From: Lonicera japonica
Lineage: Eukaryota > Streptophyta > Magnoliopsida > Dipsacales > Caprifoliaceae
Assembly (NCBI GenBank): GCA_021464415.1
Contig: CM038471.1
Span: 36,367,234-36,431,233, forward strand
DNA length: 64,000 nt
Direction: 5' to 3'
Below the pieces are notes generated by a model. That model made no database searches and was not told the origin of the DNA. It was given only the letters and a program-made list of their open reading frames with translations. The translations under genes were made by a program, and so were the position numbers. This document shows positions 1 to 10,562 of the stretch, piece by piece (the first letter of the stretch is position 1; the number at the start of each line of letters is the position of its first letter).

Positions 1-1724
1 TATTTGAACCTTCCTCTGGTGGCTTCGAATTGCATTATTGGATAAGGCAAAAGAATCGAGGACCCCGTATATCACATCAATAATACCTACTTTTATAAGC
101 TCGGCATTACGGTTAACTTGCTCAATATCCTTATGACTTCTAGCCTCTTTTATGAACTTCGAGATTAGCCCCTTCTTTACCAAATCCTCCAAAAGTAACT
201 TCAGAGAGTTGTACTTTTCCATCATGTGCCCATGATCCTTGTGGTATGAGCAGAACTTATCAGGATCCCTTCTGCTAGGGTCTGAGGGCATGGCTATTGG
301 CCATTTAAAAAAAGGCTTGTACTTGATCTTGCTCATCACCTTGTAAATGGGCTCTGTAAAAATTGTATTGAACCCTTGCCTGGTTCAAGTTCATTCTCCA
401 TTTTCCTTCTACCATCGGAAGAGCTCAGATCCTTTTCCTCCGGAAGTCGACCCCTTTGGATTTTGTCCTTCTCTAACCTAGAATATTTTTATGTTCAGCA
501 TATGAGGTCATCCAAGGAGGCAGGTTGTTCCATTGTAGGGGTCCCGGTACCTCTTAGAGTAATCCTTGAGTGATTCTTTCTGCTTTTGCCTTAAGGCCAT
601 GAGCTTGGCCAAGCCCTCGGGAGGTCGGGAACTCATTAAGAACCTGGCACAGAACTGTTCTATTAGATTCTAGTAACTGTCTATAAAACCAAGTGGGAGC
701 TGATAGTACAATTTCAATGATGTTTCGCCCAGACTAGCGACGAATCATCTGCATAACAAAGATTCGTTATTTTTCCATACAGACATGGCTTAGTCGTCAG
801 CTCGAACATGGTGGGTGGGGTCCGATTTTCCAGCACAGATGGGGTACTTTGGCATAGTAAACTTCCGCGGTGGTTCTGTATTGATGATCCAGGTTGTAAA
901 CAGGGACTGCCTCTCTTTCCCCAATGCTTTCCTTGCTAAATCCCTCGTTGTTTTGGTCTCCGTCTTCCCATGGTTTTGGACAGCATCCAAAATGAAGTTT
1001 ATAAGATTTTCGTCGATCCTATGATTGTTCAACTGTGGCTAGTCAACCTCATCTGGGGGCAGGTATAACCTGTTCACTCCTTTCGGATAGATGCGCATGA
1101 AAGCGCTAACCCTTTGGGATTCTGATTTTTTGTGGCTAGATGCCCTGATTATCGGCATGTACTGGCTGTTTTTCGAGATTCTTTCCATTATCCCCATGTC
1201 CCTCTTTTTCCTTTGGTGTCTATATCGGGGGACTTTGACCATTTTTGTCTTGTTCTGCAGGGGAACGATTGGTGAAAGATTCATGCTCCTCATGGTTGGT
1301 GGAGCCAGAAGGAAGTTTGTCCTCCAGTTTCAGCAGTGTGTCCCTCAGTCGCCTGTTATCGTTTAGCAAGAGCTTAACCAGCTCCCTGTCACCACCTTGA
1401 TTTGCTTGGTGGAACTGGGATGGTCGGGTTGAAACTCATCGCCTATAGGGCACGTCATTACGGACTTGAGTGGTGGATTTGTAATGTGGGTGACTGGTTG
1501 GTTCTTTGTCTTTTCGCGGTTGGTCAGGGTGGGGGGGTGTTTAGAATGGTTATGTCTTTGGATTTGGATAGGGTAATGTCGAGGTTTTCTTCTTTCACGG
1601 GGGAAGTGTGGCTATGCTTGGGATTACGATCGCTATCGTGAGACATCTTTCAGATCTGGGCTAAGTGGTGGGCCTGGGTATTGGTAGCTAGGTTTTCATT
1701 ACACTTTGAAGTGAGAAGCTATCG
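1..1724 (-). pseudogene. Decayed gag of a Ty3/gypsy LTR retrotransposon (5' part, runs off the window)
   Basis: Minus-strand translation in shifting frames gives a plant Ty3/gypsy gag: a basic N-terminal stretch (1293-1039), a PPRKFTMPKY-like segment (1032-790), a Retrotrans_gag-like block with FCARFLMSSRPPEGLA and QKESLKDYSKRY (about 680-545), and near 280-200 a knuckle-like FCSYHKDHGHMMEKY in which the last Cys is replaced by Tyr. Gag is the structural protein of the retrotransposon particle. In-frame stops and frameshifts separate the blocks, so it cannot be translated whole. It lies downstream of a PBS-like site (1725-1742) and an LTR-like region, as expected for an element reading leftward. 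A Tat/Retand-like lineage is likely from the PBS form, but this is inference. Protease and later domains would lie beyond position 1. Confidence 0.75.
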
Positions 1725-1742
1725 TTCCCACAGACGGTGGCA
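1725..1742 (-). other. Primer binding site-like sequence of the left-end gypsy element
   Basis: The minus strand reads TGCCACCGTCTGTGGGAA. This is close to the TGGCGCCGTCTGTGGGAA form found just inside the LTR of Tat-like plant gypsy elements and resembles a tRNA-Asp-type primer site. It sits between the LTR-like region and the gag remnant. It differs from that canonical form at two positions. Confidence 0.55.
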
Positions 1743-1759
1743 GCTATAAGGTCAACAAT

Positions 1760-2329
1760 TTTTTAGATTGTTGTTCACACACAAAATTTATGAACAATGT
1801 GCAAGAAAAAGATTAAAAGTGAACAAGAGAGAGATTTTGGTGTAGGATGGTTCTCCCAGCCAATGGGTGGTAGGTCTAGTTTACGTCCACCCTTTTAGTG
1901 ATTGATATTTATTGAGATTGATGATGATTACAAGTTGCAAGTATTTTTCTCTACTATTTATGCCTGCTCCTTCAAATGATTAAGGTAAGTTCCTTTTATA
2001 GATGGAAGAAACTAATGGTTACAGGATGATAGGCCTCACTTCTCACGTGGTATTTGTGTGGAGATAATAGCGGAGTTAGTTGTACAGTGGGCAGTTAATA
2101 ACTGGTCGTTGGGCATGTCAGTCACGCTCTCGTTGGACTATTGTCACGTGTCCTTAGAGAGCACTCACTTCTGGTTTATCTTATTGAGCTCGGACACAAG
2201 GTGAGGTCGGATCGCTATGAGCTCGGATAGTTATTTTTATCCCATTCAAGTATGTATGTTTCCTGTTGATTTAAATCTTCTTAATTTTACCTAATTTTTA
2301 AAAGGGTTATTTTGTGAAAGTTAGTAACA
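1760..2329 (-). repeat. Probable 5' LTR of the left-end gypsy element
   Basis: This region lies upstream (minus sense) of the PBS-like site. On the minus strand it has a TATA-like CTATAAAAGG (about 2003-1994) followed by a leader-like stretch, as in LTR U3-R regions. A possible TG start is TGTTACTAACTTTCAC at 2329. The partner LTR is outside the window, so neither boundary can be confirmed by comparison or by a TSD. Confidence 0.4.
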
Positions 2330-4050
2330 AAATTCCAGAATTTAAAGGAGAATTAACCGTAAGAAATAACGGATAGAAACAAAATCACCCGTTGATTTAA
2401 ATGGGATTATGCGGAGGTACATCTGGATTTCAGATATTTGTATAATTTTTTGACAAATATAGCATGAAATGCGTATACCATCAAGCATTTGAATTAACAG
2501 ACATAACTTACTCAAAAAAAGAAAATTGCAACTCATAAAATTAATGTCATATAATTATGTTCGTGACATGCAATAGTAACACTGCTAATATTTAATTTAT
2601 GACTTCCAATCAATCTGCAGTTGAGAGAACCACATTGGAAATGCGAAGATTGATATGTAAGGGATTCTCAAATGTATACCATTCTATTTAAAAAACAGGA
2701 GTAAGAAAACAACGTAAATTTGTCAGCGAATTATAGTCACACGAGTACTTTTTGGGGGCACGTGCATGCTGATGACATATTCAGATCGTTTTGCTAATGT
2801 TTATTGGTTTTGTGAATTTGGTTCATCAAAATCTATATTATTTATTATTTGACCAATGCGCAAATTACACATAATTGTATTTTCACATCATATCCCGAAA
2901 TTACATCTCTAATAAGAATTATTTTGAAAAGAAAACTTATAAAATAAATTAAATGAGGGGATACGGAGAAAATATTTAATAAAAAATTATAACGTGGTGA
3001 GCAAATTAGTATTAACGTACATGGGATCTGTACGCAATATTACTTGAGAATTTCATTAATCCCTAATGAATCCAAAACAATCAAACTTGTTAACTTAAAA
3101 TATAATACAAATTATAAAAGAACATAACTATATATTTAGTAAGAATACCATTCCAATAAACATTTGTTATAAACATGACAGTAATTGAATAAATTAGTAT
3201 GGTCCAAATATAATAAAATTGCTAGAAGAATTACAGTGGGCTTAAAAAAATGGAGATTTTTGTAAGAATCCTAATATAAATAGAATATTTTAGTTAAATT
3301 AAATTGGAATCCTAATGAAAATAAAATAGAAATAAAGATTATATTAAATTAAAGACTATTTGATTGCTTTAAATTAAATAGAGTATGATTTGATGTTTAA
3401 TATTTTAAATTAAAAAAAGTAGTATGATTTATAATTAGTTCATAACTAAAAGACTTTAAATAGTAAGATTTTGAGTAGAATAAATATTCCTAACCTAAAG
3501 ACCAAATAAAATAAGATTTTAACTCAAAAAACTAAAATAATAAAGTATGATTATAGTTCCTAAACAAAAGACCAAATCAAATAGAGTAGAATTTTAACTC
3601 GAAAAGAAAAAATAGAGTACAATGTATCCGAACTAATTGATAGTACAAATCCACTCCCTCATTCACACTTTTACAATTACTATAGATAATTGTGCTGGAT
3701 GAAATATAGTTATGTGAATTAAGAAATGGGATAGTCATTATCCCAAGTACAATTACAAACACAAAAAAGACTAATGAAAAGCTAAATTTAATTGTACTTG
3801 AAAAGGCAAAGCCCAATGCCATAGTCTCTTCTCGAGGTCAGGTCCCAGCAATCCCCTAAAGAGAAATAATCAGAGAGATCGAGATACTACTAGTACATTT
3901 GAATACCACGACGCACCTTCAAGTTTTGCATCTCTACAACAATTCAAATTAGTTAAATTAAGTATTAACATGAGATCTTATGAGAAAGACTTATTTATCT
4001 TCTTTGACAAAAAAAAATGGAAATGTAGAAGTACTTAAGAGGGTTTGATT
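2330..4050. other. AT-rich intergenic DNA, no gene seen
   Basis: Low-complexity, A/T-rich sequence with short open frames only. Around 3400-3620 there are loosely repeated blocks of the type AGACCAAATA...AAGATTTTAACTC. No coding homology was recognised. It forms the 3' flank of the TNL pseudogene. Confidence 0.6.
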
Positions 4051-4254
4051 TCAGAATTCTAAATAAAGGTCGAGACAACCACACGTACCTTCGAGACTAG
4101 CGATGTCTCCAAATAAATTCAGATCCTTTGCCATATGCTTGAGTCTATAGTAATCCAGGTAAAGTAGGCGACGGAGGAAGTATGTCCCTGTGCGCAACTG
4201 AAACCAGAATAAATCTCCACCAACAACTTTGTTCCAGTGACAATATGGCTTATC
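4051..4254 (-). pseudogene. TNL-psi exon 5, 3' part (post-LRR domain end)
   Basis: Minus-strand translation contains HWNKVVGGDLFWFQL and GTYFLRR, matching HWNEVVGGDLSRLQM and GMYFLCR in TNL-B. The reading frame ends at 4051. It continues directly from the codons at 7494 once the intervening element and one copy of ATTAT are removed. This is the end of the C-terminal jelly-roll/Ig-like (C-JID) region of TNLs. Confidence 0.82.
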
Positions 4255-4259
4255 ATTAT
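4255..4259. repeat. Target-site duplication ATTAT (left copy)
   Basis: ATTAT immediately precedes the TGATGTG terminus at 4260. The second copy is 7489-7493, directly after the CACATCA terminus at 7488. A 5-bp TSD is typical of LTR-retrotransposon integrase. Confidence 0.8.
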
Positions 4260-4862
4260 TGATGTGATCCAGCCTAGCCTCTTTAGCCAAGAAATTAACC
4301 TTATGTTGTTGCGTATTCTCACGACCAGCTGGCTGAAGAATTTAATTAGTTTTAATTATTTATTTTATATTTCTTAAAGCCCAAGGATTATTATTATTTA
4401 GAGTATTTCCTTGTTAGGAATATATTGGGCTTATTTTAGATTGTTTATTAATTTTCTTATTGCATTAAAAATATTATAGGAGTTATTATTTTCCTTTTTC
4501 TAAGTAGGAAATTGTTTCCTTTTTGAATTAGGATTAAGGCTTTATTTACTCTTATTTAAAGGATGCACATTATTGTTTTATTATTAAGAGTTTTGATGAT
4601 TAATAATATTGAGAGTTTTCTCTTTTTGTTCTCTAAGAACATGTTGAATTAAATTAATTCAATTGTTTCTTGACTTATCAATCTAGCTTCCACACTAGAT
4701 TGTGGCGTCGTTCACTATACCGAGGTTCGTGCTTTTTTAAGCGTTGGGTTAAGATTTTCACCTTGTATCTTTTCGATGTATTCCAAGGTTCTTGTTACAT
4801 TTGTAGTTCAAGGGTTGAGGATCTATTAGCCTGGCTAGAAAAGGCGATCCGGGTTCGCGTCA
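4260..4862 (+). repeat. Left LTR of the inverted-LTR element
   Basis: Begins TGATGTGATCC and ends GGTTCGCGTCA, followed after one base by the PBS. It is the reverse complement of 6886-7488 with scattered substitutions. A TATA-like TTATTTAAAGG lies about 290 bp into it. Confidence 0.78.
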
Positions 4863-4863
4863 T

Positions 4864-4873
4864 TGGTATCAGA
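4864..4873 (+). other. Primer binding site (tRNA-iMet type)
   Basis: TGGTATCAGA, the common plant LTR-element primer site complementary to the 3' end of initiator tRNA-Met, one base after the left LTR. Confidence 0.7.
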
Positions 4874-4890
4874 TGAAACTTTTCTATCCA

Positions 4891-4892
<2 letters not shown>

Positions 4893-4933
<41 letters not shown>
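4893..4933. repeat. Homopolymer T tract
   Basis: An uninterrupted run of about 40 T shortly downstream of the PBS. On the other strand it produces a spurious poly-lysine frame. Confidence 0.9.
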
Positions 4934-4937
<4 letters not shown>

Positions 4938-5004
4938 CTTGTGTTTTCAATTCCAAATCCCTAATCTTGAATCTTGTGTTTTGTTGATTCAATGTCTTTG
5001 TGTT

Positions 5005-5240
5005 AAGGTTCATAAAAAAAAAAGAAGAAGTTAAGATTAGATTTTTTTTTTCTTTTTTTAAATCCGTTGAGGTGTCGAAATTTGTGATTTTCGCTATCAA
5101 AGCGACCTCGAATCGTCCTGATTTTTTGCCTAAGTATTGTAAAATTGCATCCCGAACAACATATCCAAAAATCAACTCGATCCAACCGTTGGATCAAAAG
5201 TTATTACTGTTTTACGATAGAGCCTGCATTGAAAAAAAAA
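5005..5240 (+). repeat. Dispersed repeat segment (partner at 53250-53490)
   Basis: The stretch with ACATATCCAAAAATCA, GATCCAACCGTTGGATCAAA and AGTTATTACTGTTTTACGAT closely matches 53250-53490 in the same orientation. Here it is part of the internal leader of the inverted-LTR element. No reading frame is conserved, so it is a noncoding repeat module. Confidence 0.6.
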
Positions 5241-5859
5241 AACGCTGTGTGAATAGTAAAAACAATTTATTGAAAAATTATTTGTTGGAAGAACCCTAGA
5301 AATGAATTTTGTTAGGGTTGGTTTGCGAATATTATTGCATTAAAGTTTCAATTGTGGAGGTTTAAATATTTCAAAAACCCTAAATTATTCATTAATTCTT
5401 CTTGTTTGGTTTTTTATCTGGTGATTTTGGTCCATATAAATTTCGTTTGCTTGCAAAAAATCTAGAAAATCATAGGAAAAATTTGATTGCGGCTATACTC
5501 GTTAGGGTTTGAAATTTATTGGTTTTTTTGTTTGAAACTCCGCCTTGCATACTCTAGCAATTCTAAAAATTCGTTTGGCTCATTAATATTGCTAGAATTT
5601 GGTTTCTTTAGTCCTTGGTATTATATTGTTGAATGCGTCTAAATCTAATTTGTTGGGTGTGCGATTAGTTGTTGAGGACTTGTGATATTCATATTATTCA
5701 ACTTGTTTTGGAGTTTCAAAGAGAAAATTGTGAGTATATCAATATTTTGAGTAGCAAACACGAGCGAAAAAAAATCAGAGTAACATCAATTGAGCGAAAC
5801 ACGAAAGGGAGTGTGGTGAGGATTATTTTTATTGCACTAATCCTTGTTTTGCAGCATGT

Positions 5860-6823
5860 ATGTCTTGTCTAAACTTTGAATATGGAGAAAGGTGGCTTAA
5901 AGAGGAGATTAAACACGATAGTGCGCGATTAACGCAATTAGAAATTGAACGGCGCATGCGGTTGAATAAGACTCCTAAAGAGAAGTTGAAAAGTCAGCCT
6001 CGTAAAGTTAAATTTAAAAATAAATGGAATTCGGGTGTTACTAATAGAAGACATGGTAGTATGGTTGGAGAAAGTCGGGTTCGAGACAAAAATATGGGTA
6101 GTAGCAAAAATTAGGTTTCTTTGTTTGATGAGATTTATTAGTAGGTTTGAGGAGATGTTTGCTAAAGCCTATGAGTAGTCTAAGAAGAGTGGAAGCCTAG
6201 AGCCAAGTCAAAATCCGAATACATCTTTTAGAGAACTAAATCAATTGAAAGAAGAAAATAAACGAGCTATATCTAATCCGCCATTGGAGAATAAGCTGAA
6301 AACTGATGAGATTGAGGAAATTGAAGTGACGGCTGAAGAAGGCGAGTTTTGGGTTGAATGTGTAGTTCTAAACTTGCAAGAAAAAACGGATGAAGAAGTT
6401 CTAGTGAAAGTTGAAGAACCACAAGTGAAAGCACTTCCAGCCATAGGTGTTGATGAGAATGAGTTCTTTGCAAAGCCAAGAGATGATGTTCGAGTTGAGT
6501 TGAAGATTGACAATGTTGAGCATATTAATTTCATTGGAGTGGATCGCTTTGTTATCCTTCCACACTTTATGTTGTTAGATTTCTTCAATAAGTTGTGGAG
6601 GATTGCATTGCAGTATGGTTTGAATGTCGAGGAGTTTTACTTTGCAAGGAGGATTAAGTGTCGAAAATATTCGAAATATTTGTTTTCATGGCAGGGACGA
6701 ACAGAATTATCTCATGTTGAGTTTCAACCGAGGAATGGAAAGTATTCAAAATATATGTTCTATTGGCATGGGAGATTTCAAGTTCCAAAACAGTGTCCGA
6801 ATGTCGAAGTTGTTAAAGCCTAG
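5860..6823 (+). pseudogene. Unrecognised coding remnant of the inverted-LTR element
   Basis: Two coding-like stretches lie in the internal region: 5860-6114, a basic and glutamate/lysine-rich 84-residue frame, and about 6159-6823, which is open except for one TAG near 6190 and yields an acidic then aromatic-rich protein (FVILPHFMLLDFFNKLWRI; two KYSKY...W-G-R repeats near the C terminus). Position inside an LTR element suggests a gag-like or polyprotein remnant, but no zinc knuckle, protease, RT or integrase motif is seen. I do not recognise the family. Codons after 6823, in another frame, run into the PPT and LTR (DSRTDFLEEEG), as some gypsy polyproteins do. Confidence 0.4.
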
Positions 6824-6868
6824 TTGAATCGAGGAATGGGTAGGCCAGATTCGAGGACGGATTTTCTT

Positions 6869-6885
6869 GAAGAAGAGGGGAAAAA
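6869..6885 (+). other. Polypurine tract
   Basis: GAAGAAGAGGGGAAAAA, 17 uninterrupted purines ending exactly where the right LTR (TGACGCG) begins. It is the expected plus-strand primer site for reverse transcription. Confidence 0.7.
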
Positions 6886-7488
6886 TGACGCGAACCTGGA
6901 TCGTCTTTCCTAGCCAGGCTAATGGATCCTCAACCTTTGAACTACGAACGTAGCAAGAACCTTAGAATACGTCGAAAAGATGGAAGGTGAAAACCTCAAC
7001 CCAACATTTAAAAAAGCGCGAACCTCGGTATGGTGAACGACGGCACAATCTAGTGTGGAAGCTAGATTGATAAGTCAAGAAACAATTGAATTAATTTAAT
7101 TCAACATGTTCTTAGAGAACATAAAGAGAAAAATCTCAATATTATTGATCATCAAAACTTTTAATAATAAAACAATAATGTGCTTCCTTTAAATAAGAGT
7201 AAACAAAGCCTTAATCATAATTCAAAAAGGAAATAATTTCCTACTTAGAAAAAGGAAAATAATAACTCCTATAATATTCCTAATGCAATAAGGAAACTAA
7301 TAAACAATCTAAAATAAGCCTAATGTATTCCTAACAAGGAAATACTCTAAATAATAATAATCCTTAGGCTTTAAGAAATATAAAATAAATAATTAAAACT
7401 AATTAAATTCTTCAACTAACTGGTCGTGAGAATACGCAAGAATATAAGGTTAATTTCTTGGCTAAAGAGGCTAGGCTGGATCACATCA
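6886..7488 (-). repeat. Right LTR of the inverted-LTR element (reverse orientation)
   Basis: Begins TGACGCGAACC and ends GGATCACATCA. It is the reverse complement of 4260-4862 and the same length (603 bp). The PPT abuts its left edge and TSD ATTAT its right edge. Confidence 0.78.
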
Positions 7489-7493
7489 ATTAT
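7489..7493. repeat. Target-site duplication ATTAT (right copy)
   Basis: Matches 4255-4259. It flanks the right end of the inverted-LTR element. Confidence 0.8.
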
Positions 7494-7721
7494 ATTCTTC
7501 TTCTTTTTCATACACGATGTTGATAGCACACTCCTTTACCTCAAACCAATCTTTCAACAGTACTGAAATGATTATTTCGTCTCCACCTTCTAACTGGTTC
7601 CTAAAATTCTACTGGCCAAACCATGTCATTTCTTTTTTTCTATCTTCCTCTATAATGCCAAAGTGCTTTTCTTTTTTATTTTCCTCTCCAGAGTACTCTT
7701 CTTCTTCTTATTCTTCTTCTT

Positions 7722-7752
<31 letters not shown>

Positions 7753-8130
7753 TTCTTATTCTTTATCTTCATTTATTTTCCTCTCTAGAGTACAATTTGT
7801 CTTCTCAATCTTCCTCTCTATAGTACTTTTCTTCTTCTCTATATTCCTCTTTAGAGTACTCTTCTTCTCTATCTTCCTCTGGAATGCCGAAGTATATAGG
7901 GATGTATACCCATATGCGATCATTTGTCTTATTATTGATTTAAATTCTACCCCAGTTGCAGCCGCCATGTCCCGCTAAATACACGGCACAAATGTTCAAG
8001 CATTGAATCCTAAATTTATAAGCCGAAGGCACAATAAAAGACATCGACGACCCTTCTTCCTCTCACTGAAACAATTTGGGATCTCACCACCCGGGATAAA
8101 TGTGTTGAATATACCAAACTCATAAATTCT
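7494..8130 (-). pseudogene. TNL-psi exon 5, 5' part (post-LRR domain)
   Basis: The exon starts after the acceptor TTGGTGCAG at 8131-8139 with frames matching IYEFGI and IQCLNIC of TNL-B, and ends with GGDEIIISV and VKECAINIVYE. Between about 7640 and 7890 it carries an in-exon expansion of GAA/AGAGGAAGAT-type repeats absent from TNL-A and TNL-B. Stops occur within and next to the expansion. Confidence 0.8.
7640..7890. repeat. (CTT)n microsatellite and purine-rich minisatellite inside TNL-psi exon 5
   Basis: A near-perfect CTT run at about 7697-7752 is flanked by repeated units of the type TCTTCCTCTnTAGAGTACTC. On the coding (minus) strand these are Glu/Arg-rich codons. Confidence 0.75.
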
Positions 8131-8204
8131 CTGCACCAATTCAATAATAATTTTGATCTTTATCAATTATGAGAGAAAGATGGAGGGAGAGGGAGAGAGA
8201 GCAC

Positions 8205-9005
8205 CTGGATTGGATCCTGTGCAACACCAAAAGCAGGCACCAGATACTTCATGTTAAGATTTTTTATCGATTTAACGTTAATACCCAAAGTCTTGATTAT
8301 CCTTCTGTCAACTTTTTCTATTGGTTTTTTCTTTATAATACCTTCAATTTCAACCAGGTTATAGCAAGTGCCTATACTGATTGCATCTAATTAATCCGGA
8401 GTTGATTGAAATGTTATTCTTCTTAATGACATGGAAACTATATAGCTCAAATCCAACTTTTGTAAGTTACTTGGCAAACTTAAAATTGAATTGAGAGACC
8501 TACAACTACCTAAGTCGAGACTTTGAAGGCTACTTAGTCTTCTAATGCAATCTGGTAAACTAGAAAACAAATTCCCTTCTAAATTCAAATATTTAAGCCT
8601 TGATAGATTACTGAACACACGTGGTAAGGAATCATCGGATAGATTGCAGCATGCAAGACCTAAGCGCACTGAAGAGTGTGGTAAAGAAACCCATAACATT
8701 TCTGGACCTCTACTTAGTTGTGTTGCTCTTACATTATCTCCAGCAGCAAAAAGATTCGTGCATCCTACTATTGGCATCTCAACAGATCCTAGCTTGTGCA
8801 TGTTATTTGGAAGCTTCCTTAGATTTTTGCAACATGATAGATCAAGTAAAATGAGCTTCTGAAGGATCTCAATTGATTCACAATCAATCAAACTTGCACA
8901 ACCTTTGAGAATTAGTTTTTCCAATTTTGTAACTCTTAAAAAGTTAGGAGTTTTTACAAGGCTTTTCGAATAACTTAGATCAAGGATCTTCATTGAGTTA
9001 AGATT
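8205..9005 (-). pseudogene. TNL-psi exon 4 (leucine-rich repeats)
   Basis: Minus-strand frame 8993-8391 is open for 200 residues with LRR spacing: KILDLSYSKSLVKTPNFLRV, LEKLILKGCASLIDCESIE, LKYLNLEGNLFSSLPDCI. It closely parallels exon 4 of TNL-A and TNL-B. The acceptor at about 9006 (AACAG) and donor GTGCTC at 8204 are in the same places as in TNL-B. Frame is lost near the 3' end. Confidence 0.82.
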
Positions 9006-9107
9006 CTGTTAAAAAGAAGAATGACAAGTTCTAAACACTTATAATCCTGTATTGATTAAGAACCTAGCTACAAAGAAAAAAAGGAATAAAATAAATTAAT
9101 TTCATAC

Positions 9108-9398
9108 CGTGCGGTCTATCCAAACTTCTTCTAATTTACTATAACTCATGTCAAGAATAATTAAATTTTTCAAAGATAACTCAACGGGTAGTTATTTTAA
9201 GGGAAATATGTGCCAACACAGCCATACCAATTTTTTAGGAAAATTATCATAGCATCCAGTTAGGTGTATATAATTGAGCTTGAGTAGTCTCATGTTTCCC
9301 ATCTTTTAAAAGGCCTTGGTTCTTAGGTCTGTCAAAGTGTCACCATCTTCCTTTAACATACGCATGTCAAGAGTGAGGCCTTTAATTTTTCGTGTACC
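9108..9398 (-). pseudogene. TNL-psi exon 3
   Basis: Minus-strand translation GTRKIKGLTLDMRMLKEDGD, followed by MRLLKLNYIHLTGCYDNFPK and LEEVW, aligns with exon 3 of the other TNLs. Two in-frame stops are visible (after RTKAF and after FPLK). The acceptor TTAG and donor GTATGA are retained. Confidence 0.75.
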
Positions 9399-9474
9399 CT
9401 AATGACATAAGCATGAAAAATAAATCGATTAGTCAACAGACAAAGACATATCGTGAAATTATGAAGTTTTATAC

Positions 9475-10562
9475 TGTGTCATTTTCTAATACATCGTAGA
9501 CATCCCTGTAATGGTGCAATCTACTACATTTCCCAAGATCTTCAGGTGACTCTTGGAGACCAATGTTTCTCCCCATGTCTCGAACTGTTAATGCATTATC
9601 AACTTATTATAAAAACCAATTGCTAACAGATTTCGAGCAATAAAATTTTGAATTCTAGCATCTGCATGAGTATTCGGAGTACCATCTAGTACTTTGATCG
9701 TGTAACTCATGTCATATCCAACATAGAAACAAGCAATATCAAGGAATACTCTTTGTCCCTGTAATCTTCTAAACAATCGTAACTTATTTCAAGTTTATCG
9801 AGGATCTTCTTGTGAGGAATATCTTCCAATTTTTTACTAGGCTTGCCCATTGAGGTACATTTTTGTCATGTAAAATAGAACCTATAACTTTAAGAGCTAA
9901 CGGAAGGCCTCCACAAATTTGCTCTACCCTTTGTATGTGCATCCCGTAACCTTCAGTATGACTATCTTCTGTAAAGGCGTGGGAACAGAAGAGCTCAACC
10001 GACTAATCATGGCCTACTTTCTCAACCTTAAAAACCTTACAACGCTTAAGCAAATTCTCATCCCTTGTAGTTATGACGATTTTACTTCCTTGACAAGACC
10101 AATCTTTATTGCCACATAGTGCATAAAATTAGTCGATGTCATTCACATCATCGAGAACAAAAAGAACCTTTTTATGTGAAACGGCTTTCATGATCATTTC
10201 CCTTCCTTCATTGACATTGTATATCTTTTTGTGCTGGTCATTACCGATACGTGAAAGGAGTTGTCTTTGTAACTTAACTAAACCGTTCGGTTGTTCTGGC
10301 ATCTTTCTTACGTCTGTGATGAAATAATAGCCATCAAAACTTTAATAGATCACATTATAAACAAATTGGGCAATTGTTGTTTTCCCAATGCCACCCATCC
10401 CACAAATTCCACCTGAGTTAAATTTAGATGAGTCGTCCTGCAACCACTTAACAATATTTTTGGCTTGAGTATCTATTCCAATTAAATTGGGAAGTTCATA
10501 GGGTTTGCAGATCACTCTATTTCCCACCCATTTTGTAATATCTTGGATTAACACTGATTTGT
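9475..10562 (-). pseudogene. TNL-psi exon 2 (NB-ARC), main part
   Basis: Reads through P-loop GICGMGGIGKTT, then after a stop and frame changes LQRQLLS, VLFVLDDVN, SKIVITTRDENLL, GGLPLALKVIG and LDKLEISYDCLE. Several stops and single-base shifts mean no functional NB-ARC. Its first 7 nt lie at 14451-14457, beyond the inserted LTR element. Confidence 0.82.
10558..10562. repeat. Target-site duplication TTTGT (left copy)
   Basis: TTTGT precedes TGTCACACCCG at 10563. An identical TTTGT follows the ATTACA terminus at 14451-14455. Confidence 0.75.

Larger units (their letters stand above)
4260..7488 (+). mobile_element. LTR retrotransposon with its two LTRs in inverted orientation, about 3.2 kb
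   Basis: The ends are TG...CA and are flanked by TSD ATTAT. The left LTR (4260-4862) and right LTR (6886-7488) are both 603 bp but are reverse complements of each other, not direct repeats. A tRNA-iMet-type PBS (TGGTATCAGA, 4864-4873) follows the left LTR. A 17-nt polypurine tract (6869-6885) directly precedes the right LTR. The internal region is only about 2 kb, with a decayed frame of unknown function and no visible RT or integrase, so it is non-autonomous. The LTR copies differ at roughly 5-10% of positions by eye, so the insertion is fairly old. It lies inside TNL-psi exon 5. A foldback DNA transposon is the alternative, but the PBS, PPT and TSD argue for an LTR element. Confidence 0.78.

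Noticed and set aside
1091..1366. Plus-strand frames around 1091-1641
   Set aside because: Antisense of the decayed gag; no independent support.
4795..5175. 126-residue minus-strand frame with a poly-lysine run
   Set aside because: It is the antisense of a poly(T) tract in the leader of an LTR element; no conserved domain.
7517..7978. 153-residue serine-rich plus-strand frame
   Set aside because: Antisense of the TNL-psi exon 5 and its CTT microsatellite.
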